Of a DNA stretch of 64,000 nt, positions 39,560-49,550 are shown one piece after another. How positions within the stretch are numbered: the stretch's first letter is position 1; each line of letters opens with the position of its first letter. The stretch is taken from positions 625,001-689,000 of the forward strand of contig NC_092523.1 in NCBI RefSeq assembly GCF_037038585.1, written 5' to 3'. Position numbers and translations under genes: made by a program. The notes under the pieces are model-generated. The model had not been told where the DNA came from and made no database searches. It saw nothing but the letters and a program-made list of their open reading frames with translations. This DNA comes from Patagioenas fasciata (Eukaryota > Chordata > Aves > Columbiformes > Columbidae).

Positions 39560-40320
39560 GCGGAGCCGCGGCCTCCCGTCCTCGCGGGACACACGGCTGC
39601 GCCTCCCGGGGCACATGGAGCAGTCCCCGGTCGGGGTGCCGTTGTCCCGTTCCTGCATCCCGGGACGCAGGGACCCGCACCGCGCCCACTGCTCCCGAGT
39701 CGCGCAGGCTTCGTTCCGCTGACCCGCTGCTCTCCGGGCGCGCAGAGTCCGGTCCCACCGAGCCCATCCACAGCGGAGCGACCGGACCTCTCGGTCCCTG
39801 GCGCCGCCGCTCCCGGGACACGGACCCGGCGTTTACCGCGACCCGCCGCTCCCAGACGTACCGCGGTTTCCCCGAGCCACCGGGCCCGGAGCACGGACTA
39901 ATCCGCCCCTCCCGGTAGGAGGGACCCGCGCTCCCGGGGACACACGTTTAGCTTCCCCCGACCCGCCGTTCCCGGGGCACGGACCCATCCGCCTTGCCGG
40001 GTCGAATCCCGCTTTTCCAAACCCGCCATTCCTGGTAGATGGACCCCGCCGTTCCCGGGACACCGACCCCAGTTACGCCGATCTTCCGTTCCGGGGCCAT
40101 GGATCACGTTTCCCCCGGACCCGCCGTTCCCGGTAGCACGGACCCCATTTTCCACGGAGCCGCCGTTCTGTGATCGTGGATCACAGTTCCCCTGACCCGC
40201 CGCTCCCGAGTCACGGACTCTGGTTCCCGCGGATCCGCCGTTCCTATTAATCAGCCGTTCGCGGGACACGGACCCCGGTCCCTCCGACCCGCCGTTCCCG
40301 GGCACGGAGCCTAGACCGGC
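39560..40320. repeat. strongly degenerate ~45-50-bp tandem repeat upstream of TLX2
   Basis: About 15 loose copies share a core GACCCGCCGTTCCCGGG followed by ACACGGACCCC and a variable AT-richer linker (GTTTCC, ATTTTCC, GTTTACC). Individual copies differ at many positions, so the array is old or selected for its core only. Confidence 0.7.
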
Positions 40321-40744
40321 CCGTCGGGACGCTCGTACCTGGCTCGCAAAAGCGGGGCCGGCTGCAGCCCCAGCGGGTGCCCGTGTGCGGGGTGCGACGG
40401 TTCCGCCCGGGGCGGGCTCGGCCCCGGCCGGTGGACCGGCCACCGGAGAGCAGCACGGGCCGGACCGGCTCGGATCGGGGCTCCCGGTGACTATCACGAC
40501 AGCCGCTCCGCAAGCGGCGGGTCCGGCCCGTGAGGTGCGGCCGTGGGGCAGCCCCGCGGGTCGGTCCCGGCGGCTCCCGGGCCGGGGGTCCCGGCTCCCG
40601 GACGGGTCACGGCTCCGGGGCAGGGGCTGGCGAGGGGGGGTGGCTGCCCGGCCACTCTGGCGCCACCGGTCTGGGGTAAATGACATTACCGGGGCCTGTG
40701 CTTGTAAATCACGGCGGCACCGGGAACCGCAGCTGCCGCATCCC

Positions 40745-40880
40745 GGGGGCACTGCACGTCCTGGGGGCACTGCACATCCCGGGGCACTGCATGCAACGCG
40801 CTGCATGTCCCAACAGACACCACACATCCCGGGGCACTGCATGCAATGCACTGCGTGTCCCAATGGACACTACACATCCC
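40745..40880. repeat. ~53-bp repeat, 2-3 degenerate copies
   Basis: Repeated ATCCCGGGGCACTGCATGCA and TGTCCCAACAGACACCACAC blocks. Confidence 0.8.
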
Positions 40881-41569
40881 GGGGTCACCAGGGGCCACAC
40901 GCACCAGGGGCGCTGGGTGGATTCAGGCTCAGCCGGATCTGCTGCAGTGTGGGGTGACCGTCCTTGCTCCCGCAGCTCCTCCGGGGTGTGGGGCAGCGGT
41001 GGCCGCAGGGGCACACACTCACCCAGTGCCATGGGGTGCTGATAGACAAACATGTTCCCCAAGGGCACAGCCTGCTGCACACGCATGTGTACGCACAGCC
41101 TGCTGCACACGCGTACACGCATGCAGCACAGCGTGGATGCACACATATACACATGCACACACGTCCATCCCCGCCAGGCCCAGGCTGGGCACACTCTGCC
41201 CTGCCCAACCCCATGCTGTGCCGAGCTGGCTGTGCCAGCGTCCCACCACAGTGCTGGGCAGGCGCAGAACTGCCCCGTTGCGTGCCGGAGGCATTTCTCT
41301 CCCTGCTGCTCCCGTGGAGCCCCGTGCCACGGGTGGGAGGCCCCACACGCCTCAGCTGGGGGGGCACTGCGCCCCAGTCTGCAGCACCAGGACCCTGCCG
41401 TGCCAGTTCCCTACAGTTTGCTGCTCATGGCCCGACAGGTGCCGGGAGAAACTCACCCAGTGCTCCAGCTGCACCCACACGGCACGGCCGTGGCTTTACC
41501 ACCCAGAGAGAGCCGCCGGCTGTGGGCTGGTGCGGCAGGGAGGCTCACCATGGCCCTGTGGACACAGCA

Positions 41570-41660
41570 TTCCCACTGGCACTGGCACTGGCCACAGTAT
41601 TGGCCACGGCACTGGCCACGGCACTGGCACTTGTGTTGGCACTGGTGTTGGCCCAGGCCC
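41570..41660. repeat. 12-bp repeat (GGCACTGGCCAC)n
   Basis: Short array of GGCACTGGCCAC/GGCACTGGCACT units. Confidence 0.85.
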
Positions 41661-41704
41661 CATCAGTGCTTGTCCCAGCCCTGAGCGGCGGTGGGGGGGA
41701 AACG

Positions 41705-41790
41705 CCGAGTGCTGGGGGAGGGAGGAGGCAGCAGGTTAATTAAACCTGGAGCGAGGCAGATGTTTGGAGGCAGATGTTTGCCGTGCCCAG
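41705..41790. promoter_or_regulatory. TTAATTAA islet with a duplicated 14-mer
   Basis: GGTTAATTAAACCTGG near 41733 is followed by two copies of GGAGGCAGATGTTTG within 30 bp. Candidate homeodomain-bound element. Confidence 0.35.
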
Positions 41791-43199
41791 GGGCTGGAAT
41801 GCTGCCGCTCCTGGGAGATGGATTGGGGGACGGGTGACAGGGCCGCGGGCCGTACAGGCTCATGCGGCGCCTGCCTGCGCCACGGTCCGCCCCGCGCCCA
41901 TGGGGGTCTCCTGGGCAGCACCCCCGTCTGCAGCCTCACCAGGAGGGTGCTCGGCCCGATCCCAGTGCAGAGCGGGACCCCAGCAGCCAGCACTGGCTCT
42001 GGAAGGATGGGAGGCATCCACAGGGGGCTGGGCTGGCAGCACACGCAGCCCTGTGGCTGGGGCGCACACCCCTGCCCAGCTCCCCCCGGACCCCTGGTTG
42101 GGGCTGCCCCAGGGCAGGGAGAGCCCCAAGGGCTCAGGAATGGCTGAGGGTGCTCAAAGTATCAGCGAGCCCTGTGCTACCCGGCTGTGGGTGCAGGGGG
42201 TCACCCTTCCAGGGACTCCAGGTCCCCCCCGCTGTCACCTGCTCGTGCTGCTGGCTCTGTCTGGCCGGTGACCCTCAGGCCACCAGCAGCTGGACAGTGC
42301 TGTCTCCCTGTGCCTGTCCTTGGGTCCCCAGAGCCACCATGCACCCTGGGTCTAGGCAGAGTTGCTGCTTCTGGCTCCCCCGGCTCTGCCCTCAGCTTCA
42401 CGCCCCACGGCCAGAGAGGTCTCAGGCGGTGGGACCCCCACACACCCGCACTGGGAGGACTGGGGCCACCCAGCGTGCGCAGGTAAAGCCCACTCCCCAT
42501 TCCTCAGCCACAGCGTGAGCCCCCGTGGTCCCCAGAGCGTGTCCCTCCTTTCCCCACGAGGCTGGACCGGGGGTTCTCTGCGGGGCACAGCAAACACGTC
42601 CCCACATCGGGGCAGGAGTGTGACCTGGCACCTCGGTGGCCGAGATGGCCAGATGGGGCACAGCAGAAGGGGTATTTGCCCAGTTCCAGGTGACAGATCT
42701 GCCTGCAGCCATGACATTCTGCCTGTGGCCACTGCGGCACCGGGCCCCACTGGAGCTGCACTGGCTCTGCCAGGGCCGGCTCCAGGAGTGGAGCTGCATC
42801 TCAGCATCTCACCACCCCACAGCCCCACACCGGCCCAGGCTCCCTGGCCCTCAGCACCCCAGGCAGGGGGTGGGCACATGGGGGTCTGGCTGCCACCCTG
42901 CTCCATAGCGGGGTCCCGTTGGCGGCACTGCCTGTCCCTGCAGCCACCCCAGAGCTACCAGAGCTCCCTCGGCCCCACCACCGGCCCCGTGCCCGTCCCG
43001 CACTGTGCCTGCGGTGCCCATGGCCCTGGGCTGCCAATCGCGGCCGATGCAGCCGCCCGGCTTCACGGTGCCACGTCCCCGCCAGCCCAGCGTGCCGGTG
43101 TCCCTGTCCCCTGCAGGGAGTCCTGTCGGGCTCAGCTGGTGCTGCTGGGGCAGGAGCTATGGAAACGGGTCCCTGCCAGCCCCTCACGCCGACCACGGC

Positions 43200-43545
43200 C
43201 ATGCGTGGCAATTAAGCAGCGGAGGCCTGGTAGGGCCCCACGTTACCATCGGCAAGACGCTGCCAAGCGCCTGCTCCCGCCCGCTCCCCCCCGTAATCTC
43301 ATTACCGTTGGACGTCCCCTTCTTCCTCCCGCTTCCCCCCAAACCCGCTGGCAAACTGTAGGGACAGTCAGCTCCTCTCTGGCTGCTGGGTTAATTCTGG
43401 GCTAATTAGATGAAGCCAGCCCAGATTGGATTACTTTAGCCTGCATTTGGTCCTCCAGTCCTTGGCTTGCGGCTCCCGGGGGAGCTGCTGGCGCCTCCTG
43501 CCTCAATCAGACACTTCTTAACCGCATGAAACACTCCCGGTGCCC
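43200..43545. promoter_or_regulatory. AT-rich homeodomain-motif island 1 in the TLX2-PCGF1 spacer
   Basis: Cluster of GGCAATTAAGC (43207), GTAATCTCATTACC (near 43291), GGTTAATTCTGGGCTAATTAG (43388-43410), CAGATTGGATTACTTTAG (near 43421) and CTTCTTAACCGCATG (near 43515). Five homeodomain cores in ~320 bp of otherwise GC-rich DNA, non-repetitive and non-coding. A likely enhancer; conservation not tested. Confidence 0.45.
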
Positions 43546-44354
43546 CCCGCCGCCCGCCCCGGGCTGGGCGCCGGCACCCGGCCGGGGTGCGCGGGGCGCG
43601 GGGTGAGCGGGGTGGCAGCCGGTGGGCGCACGGTCCGGCCCCGGCCCGCCGGGAGCGCCGGGGCAGCGCGAGCAGCACCGGCAGGGCGGGAGGCGGCCGG
43701 ACCGCGCGCCCGGGGCCCCGCACGTCACGGTGACCGACACGGTGACCGCCGGCTTCTGCACGGCGGCCTCGGGGAGGAGCCGGGCGCGACGGGGACGCCC
43801 GGGCGGCGAGGGACACCGGCCCGGGCTGCGGGGGGGCTGCCGGGCAGGGGCCGCGGGTGGCGGTGCCCCTGGCTCCATCTCCCCACCTGGGGGAAGGTCG
43901 TGGAGAGCCCTGCGGGTGGGGGCTCCTACCACGGGCAGCTCCAAGTCCCCAGGTCTTCAGGGGGGCGATGGTTTGGGGGGAGGGCTGGGGGGTGGCGATG
44001 GAGAGGGGGGTCGGGGGGTGCTGGGGTAGGGGGGTCGTGCACAGGGCCAGGCAGGCACAGCGCTGGCAGGGTGGGCAGCCTCGGCCCCCGCCCGGCTCGC
44101 TCCTCCGCCCTGGCCCAGCGGTGCCGGAGCCGCGTGCAGGCATCCTGGGATCCTCTGCCGTACTCCAGCCTCCATGACCCGGCCAAGCGTTCCTGGGGGC
44201 ACTGGTGCCCACAGCCCCATCACTGCCTCCCCCGGGGCCTGAGACTGCCTGGGGGCTGCTGGGGGTTCCTGCCTGGCACGAGGCTGCGGGTGCCGGTGCT
44301 GCCCGTGCCGGGGTCCCATCAGGTGCTGGTGGCCGTGGCCGTGGCTGCCGTGGG

Positions 44355-44460
44355 GCCGTTGACAGAAGCCGTCGCTCAGAACCTCGTTATCAAAGGCCGA
44401 GGGCAGGTAATTGGATTCTGCAAATCCAATCAGGTGCATTAGGCAGGAGTTCAGTCCATA
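44355..44460. promoter_or_regulatory. island 2, with a perfect 8-bp inverted repeat
   Basis: CGTTATCAAAGGCC (TCF/LEF-like) is followed by ATTGGATT-CTGCA-AATCCAAT (44410-44430), a perfect inverted repeat joining two CCAAT motifs, then CAGGTGCATTAG (E-box). Confidence 0.45.
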
Positions 44461-44499
44461 ACTGCCCAGCCCCCCGGCCGCCCGCACCGCAGCGCGCAG

Positions 44500-44880
44500 G
44501 GCCCCCTGCCCACCCTGCCTGTGCTGCCCGCCCTGCCCATCCTGCCCACTCTGCCCGTCCTGCCCACCCTGCCCGTCCATACCATCCTGCCCATCCTGCC
44601 CGTCCTGCCCGCCCTGCCCGTCCTGCCCACCCTGCCCATCCTGCCCGTCCTGCCCACCCTGCCCATCCTGCCCGTCCTGCCCGCTCTGCCCATCCTGCCT
44701 GCCCTGCCTGTCCTGCCCGCTCTGCCCATCCTGCCTGCCCTGCCCGTCCTGCCCACTCTGCCCATCCTGCCTGTCCTGCCCACCCTACCTGCCCTGCCCG
44801 TCCTGCCCGTCCTGCCCATCCTGCCCGTCCTGCCCGCCCTGCCCACTCTGCCCATCCTGCCCACCCTGCCCACCCCGGGA
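44500..44880. repeat. 9-bp (CTGCCCATC/CTGCCCGTC)n minisatellite, ~40 copies
   Basis: CCTGCCC-based nonamers with ACC, ATC, GTC and GCC variants over ~380 bp. The length keeps one reading frame open by chance of period 9; not a gene. Confidence 0.97.
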
Positions 44881-45084
44881 CCTGCTGGCCCCGGCCCTGC
44901 TGTGGTCCCTGCTGTCCTGAGCCAGGTGTGGCATGGCCCCCACCCCGCCTGGCCCGGGGCTGAGCGCTGCTGCCCTGCGCCCGCTGCAGTCACAAGCGTG
45001 TCCAGTCAGCCCCGGCCGGGAAAGCCCCCTGCCACGCTTACCAGAAGGAGCCGCCCAGGCCCCGCGCGGCTCCGCAGCGGAAAT

Positions 45085-45225
45085 GGAGCTGAATATTTGA
45101 GCAGGCCTCTGCTAAAAGCACTGGCCCACCCGGCCCCAGAGCCTCTCTGAGGCCGGGAGAAGTGCCGGCTGCCGCCCAGGCATTAATTATTTACAGGGAG
45201 ATAGAGCTGCGCGGCTTCATGCGTG
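45085..45225. promoter_or_regulatory. island 3, with a forkhead/homeodomain composite
   Basis: GCTGAATATTTGAGCAGG near 45088 and GCATTAATTATTTACAGGG near 45180, the latter joining TAATTA to a forkhead core TATTTACA. Unique and AT-richer than its flanks. Confidence 0.45.
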
Positions 45226-45879
45226 CCAGGCTGGCAAGCACGGCCCTGGGGAGCGTTGGCTGCTGGCTCCCCGGCCCCCATGGCCAGCATGAACAGGGAC
45301 CATGTGTGTGCACCCCGTCCTGGTGCTGCAGGCCCCCCAGCCCCTCCACAGCCCCTCATCCCCACGGGTGCCCTGCCTGGGCAGTGCCGGAGCTGCCCTG
45401 CGGACCCCACACCCCACCAGCCTGGTGCTCACAGGTCGGGCTGGTGTGAGCAGGGGGGCACGAGGGGGTGCACACGGGTGGGATGTGCGCTCATGCACAC
45501 AACCAGGTCCTCGTGCAGGGGCTGTCAGCACAGGTGCAGTAGGTGCAGGTGTGCGGGGCCCTGCTGCCATGAGCACAGGGGTGAGCGTGAGGTGGGGCGT
45601 GAGGAGGCGGCATGTGGGGCGCAGAGAGCTCTGTGCTGGAGTCAGAGCGTTCCGCAGGGACCTGCGCCAAGCAGGCACCACTGCCCAGCACATGCCTGCG
45701 CTCGTCCCTGTCCTGCTGTGCCCTCGCCAGCGCTGCCTCACTCTGGATCAGCACCACAACCCGCCCGTCCTGCGGGCCTGGGCCGAGGGGGAACACGGGG
45801 GCACAAGGGGCGCACGCAGGGCACGCATAGGGCCGGGCAGCGGGCAGGCAGCGTCCACTGCGGTGCTGTGCTCGGGGCT

Positions 45880-46325
45880 TTCAGTGCTGCTGGTGCTGCT
45901 GCTTGTGCAGTGCTGGTGCTCAGTGCAGTGCCAGCGCTGGTGCCAGAGGTCAACTGGTGTGGGGCCAGTGCCACTGCAGTGCTGGTGCTCAGTTCAGTGC
46001 CAGTGCTGGTGCTCAGAGCGGGGTGCTGGTGCTGAGTGCGATGTCAGTGCCAGGTACGGTGCTGGTGTCGGTGCTGGGTGCGGTGTGGGTGCTGAGTGCG
46101 ATGCCAATGCCAGGCACGGTGCCGGTGTCGGTGCTGGGTGCGGTGCAGGTGCCGGGTGTGGTGCCGGTGTCGGTGCTGGGTGCGATGTGGGTGCTGGGTG
46201 CGATGCCAGTGCCGGGTGTGGTGCCGGTGCTGAGTGCGGTGCCGGTGCTGGGTGCGATGCCAGTGCCGGGTGCGGTGCCGGTGCCGGGTGCGGTGCTGGT
46301 GCCGGGTGCAGCGCGGCACCGGCAG
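45880..46325. repeat. GGTGC-rich minisatellite, 18-24-bp units, ~440 bp
   Basis: GGTGCCGGTGCTGGGTGCGG-type units with GATGCCAGTGCC variants. Confidence 0.93.
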
Positions 46326-46329
46326 TGAG

Positions 46330-47205
46330 CGATGCTGCCCTGCCCGAGGGCTGCGCTGGCCGGGCCGTGACCCCCGCGTCCCCCAGACCGGCCGCTCCGC
46401 CCAGGAACTGCCCCTGGCAGGTACAAATGGGGACGGGTCCTCCCCAGACCGGGGGTCACCCGCCCTAGCCTCATTTCTCACCCCCCGGCGAGGAGGGGCC
46501 GGGGGGCGGGCAGGCTCCGGCGCGCAGTGGGTGGGTGAGTCGTGGGGGCCACGATCCTGCCCGCCTCTGCCCGTGGGGCACCGGGGAGGGGGCCCACGCC
46601 GCTCCCAGTGGGGTCCCCTCCCGGGGCACCGGGCTGCGGGTGCTGGAGCCCAGCCATGCAGGAGGCAGGGGCGCCGTGGGGACACGCCGGGGTCCCCGGG
46701 GCTCAGGCGGTGCCAGCTGCACTGCACAGGGCCAGGCTGAACCGCCGCGGTCGGTCACAGGGGGCCGGGACAGCCCGGCCAGCTGGACTGGGCGACACTG
46801 CGCTGACGGGGACCGGGAGGAGAGAAACTGACCGGGATCACGGGGGGAGTGGGACCGGGAGCAGGACCCGTCCAGGAGCGCCCGAGCCGGGGGTTCCAGC
46901 CGCAGCCGCCTGCTCGGTGTGTGAGGACGCCGGTGGGGCCGGGGACGGTTCCGGTTCACCCACGGGCCCCACGGCTGCCGCTCCCCGCTGAGCCGGAGGC
47001 GTCCGGCCCCGCACACTCGGTCAGGAGGCAGACGTCGCCGCCCCAGCACGGCCATGGCGAGCGCGGCCGCTCCTGCGGGTACGGCCGGGCCGCAGGGGGC
47101 CGGAGCCCCGTTAGCCCGCGGGGCCGGGGCCGGGCTGGCAGCGCGGCTGCGAGCCGAGGAGCTCCGTGCCGGGGCCCCGCCCGGGCCAGCTCGCTGGGAC
47201 GCGGC
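46330..47205. other. GC-rich spacer without recognised feature
   Basis: CpG-rich sequence. A short ATG-led frame at 47054 ending near a GTACGG donor has no supporting exons. Confidence 0.45.
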
Positions 47206-47209
47206 ATTT

Positions 47210-47600
47210 GGGCTCCCCCGGCACTTAATCACCTCCCGCGAGCCCCCGCAGCGACAGCGCGGACGCTCGGCCGATGCGAGCGGGGCGCGGGGGGAACATC
47301 GGCTGGGAGCGGCGGTGCCAGCCGGCCCGGGGTCCCGCCGCGCCCCCGCCCGCTCCCGCGTCCCCCGCGGGGCAGCAGCCGCCCCGCCCGCCCAGCCCCG
47401 GGGGGGCCGCGCAGCCTCCCCGCGCCGGCGGCCCCCGCCGGGTCCCCAGGCGGCACTTGTTGCTCGGGATTGGAGCAATAATCGTAACCATAACGAACCA
47501 TTACGGCATTTAACGGCTTCTGCTTTGCATTAGCGGGGCCGCTCCTTCCCCTCCAGAGCCCTGATCCAATCACCCCCCATTAGCGCGGCTCCAGGCTCCG
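47210..47600. promoter_or_regulatory. island 4, HOX/PBX-type motif cluster
   Basis: GGCACTTAATCACCTCC near 47220, then 47465-47535 with GGAGCAATAATCGTAACCAT, AACCATTACGG, GGCATTTAACGGC and GCATTAGCGG, and GATCCAATCACCCCCCATTA near 47564-47583. Unique sequence in a GC-rich setting; looks like a constrained enhancer. Confidence 0.45.
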
Positions 47601-47635
47601 GCGGGCAGCGCCAGGGAGCCCGCCCGCCGCCCGCC

Positions 47636-47745
47636 AGTGCCACGGCACCGGCACCCCCGGCACCCCGATCCACCAGCGCCGCGGCACCGGCATCCCCGGC
47701 ACCCCGATCCACCGGCGCCGCAGCACCCCGGCACCCCCGGTTTGC
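47636..47745. repeat. 33-bp tandem repeat, ~3 copies
   Basis: Units of GGCACCCCCGGCACCCCGAT plus CCACCAGCGCCGC, next to island 4. Confidence 0.92.
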
Positions 47746-47999
47746 CAGTGCTAGCAACGCCCCTTGACCCCCCCAGCCTGGGACCCTGCAGCCTTGCTCT
47801 CTGCACCCCTGCACTCTGCCCCCAGCACGGCCCCCTCCACCTCCCCCGGTACAGCCCTTGCAGCCACTCTCCCCCAGTTCAGCCCCCTATGTGCCCCCTC
47901 GGGCCCCCACGCACCCCTCATGGCCCACTGCCCCAGCAGTGCCTGTGCAGAGGGGACACTGCTCGCTGCCAGAAGCCCCGCCCCTGCCATTGGGTCCAT

Positions 48000-48865
48000 G
48001 GAGTCACAGATGGTTTGTGTTGCAGGGCCCTCCCCAGCCCCCCTGCCATGACAGGGACATCTGCACCAGCTCGGGTTGCTCAGAGCCCCGTCCAGCCTGG
48101 CCTGGGATGTCTCAGGGATGGTTCATCCACCACCTCTCTGGCCAACCTGGGCCAGGCTCTCACCACCCCCTTAGGGAGGAATTTATTTCTCACATCTAAT
48201 GTAAATCTCTGCTCTTTCCGTGTAAAGCCGTCACACCTTGTCCTGTCACTACGTGTCCTTGTATTAATAAAAACTTTGTCCCCATCTTTCATGTAGGTCC
48301 CTTTAGGTGCTGGAGGCCACACTAAGGTCTCCTCTTTTTTCTCTTTTCTCCTCTCCTCTTTCTCCTCTCCTCTCCTCTCCTCTCCTCTCCTCTCCTCTCC
48401 TCTCCTCTCCTCTCCTCTCCTCTCCTCTCCTCTCCTCTCCTCCAGCTGGAGCTTCTCTTCTCCAGCTGAACCCCCCAGCTCTCTCACCTGTCCCCAGCAG
48501 AGCTGTTCCAGCCTCGGGTCATTCCTGGGGCTCCTCTGGCCCCTCTCAGCAGGTCCATATGTGTCCTGTGCTGAGGACGGAGCTGGACCAGCACTGCAGG
48601 GGGGCTCACAGAGCGGTGCAGAGGGGCAGGATCCCCCAAACCTGCTGCCCACGCTGCGGGTGACACAGCCAGGATGGGTGGGCTCTGGGCTGTGAGTGCG
48701 CACTGCGGGTCCTGCTGAGCTTCTCATCAGCCAGCACCCCCAGTCCCCCTCCTCAGAGCTGCTCTCAGCCCATCGCTGCCAGCTCGGCTGCCCCGACCCT
48801 CGCGCAAGACCTCGCACTCGGCCTTGACCTTCACGAGATCCGCACGGTGGGCTCGACCCCCGCAT
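48000..48865 (-). mobile_element. CR1 LINE 3' fragment, ~870 bp, with an internal microsatellite
   Basis: Plus-strand text shows the reverse complement of CR1. It runs from GAGTCACAGATGGTTTG through CACACCTTGTCCTGTCACTA, CAGCTGAACCCCCCAGCTCT, CTTCTCATCAGCCAGCACCC and CACTCGGCCTTGACCTTCAC to GATCCGCACGGTGGGCTCG. It is the longest copy here and appears to reach into the C-terminal part of the reverse transcriptase ORF. The array at 48344-48443 splits it. Confidence 0.9.
48344..48443. repeat. (TCTCC)n polypyrimidine tract, ~100 bp
   Basis: Nearly pure CTCCT pentamers preceded by a T-rich run, expanded from the GGTCTCCTCTT site of the CR1 copy. A pure purine/pyrimidine strand bias could favour triplex DNA. 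Confidence 0.97.
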
Positions 48866-49149
48866 GGCCCGCGGTGCAGCCCGCACCGGGCGGCTGGGGG
48901 GCCACGGCAGGGCTGGGCACGGACCCCCCTGGCTGGGGCACGGTCCCCAACCGCAGCCCCGCGGGTCACAGCCCCGAACGGCCCCGCCGCCCGCACCGGG
49001 GCAGGACGGGACCCTCGGGACAGCGGAGCCCACGGAGTCCCCGGGACCCCCCCGCCGCCCCCGCCCTCGGCCCCGCGGAGCTCTGCTGCCCCCTAGCGGC
49101 GGCCCGGGCACACACAGCCCCCCCCACCCCACCGCGCACACAGCGGCCT

Positions 49150-49550
49150 CTCCGATTGGCGGCGGCTGCCGTCTGTCAAGAGAGCGCGCCCCGCCATTGG
49201 CCACCGGCGGGGACACCCGCCCCGAAGCGGGTCTGCGGCCCCTGCCCGGCGCGCTGCCCGTACAACGGTGGCGGGAGCTCCTCGGTCGCGGCCGGGCGGG
49301 ACGGGGTTCCCTCCCACCGAGCGCCCCGGAAAGCCCGGGTGTCCCTGCGGGTCGGGTCAGCGCCGGGCCCGGTGCGCGAGGCCGCAGTCCCCGCCGCGCC
49401 CAGCAGGGGGCAGGAGCGCTCCGCGGCGGCCCGGCCTTCCCGGCATGCCCGGCGGCGCGCGCGGCGCGGCGGGAGCTGTAGTCACGGCGTGGGCGGCGGC
49501 GGCCCCGCCCCGAACCCGGAAGTGAGCGGGGAGGCGGAGGAGGTTCTAAG
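49150..49550 (+). promoter_or_regulatory. PCGF1: PCGF1 CpG-island promoter
   Basis: Two CCAAT boxes in opposite context (ATTGG near 49155 and 49193), GGGAGCTGTAGTCACGG near 49469 (ZNF143/THAP11-like, GGGA..TGTAGT), an ETS site CCCGGAAGTGA near 49515, and AAGATGGCG over the start codon at 49548, which is a YY1 match. No TATA box. This is the usual housekeeping promoter grammar. Confidence 0.65.

Larger units (their letters stand above)
40321..41700. other. TLX2-PCGF1 spacer, left part
   Basis: No gene found. It holds the small repeats at 40745-40880 and 41570-41660. Confidence 0.55.

Noticed and set aside
44495-45064. Long open frames rich in Arg/Gly/Met or Pro/Leu across the 9-bp array
   Set aside because: A repeat period divisible by three keeps frames open in any sequence; no splice signals, start context or homology.
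47054-47085. Possible tiny first exon MASAAAPAG followed by GTACGG
   Set aside because: No downstream acceptor or homologous exon; occurs in random CpG-rich sequence.
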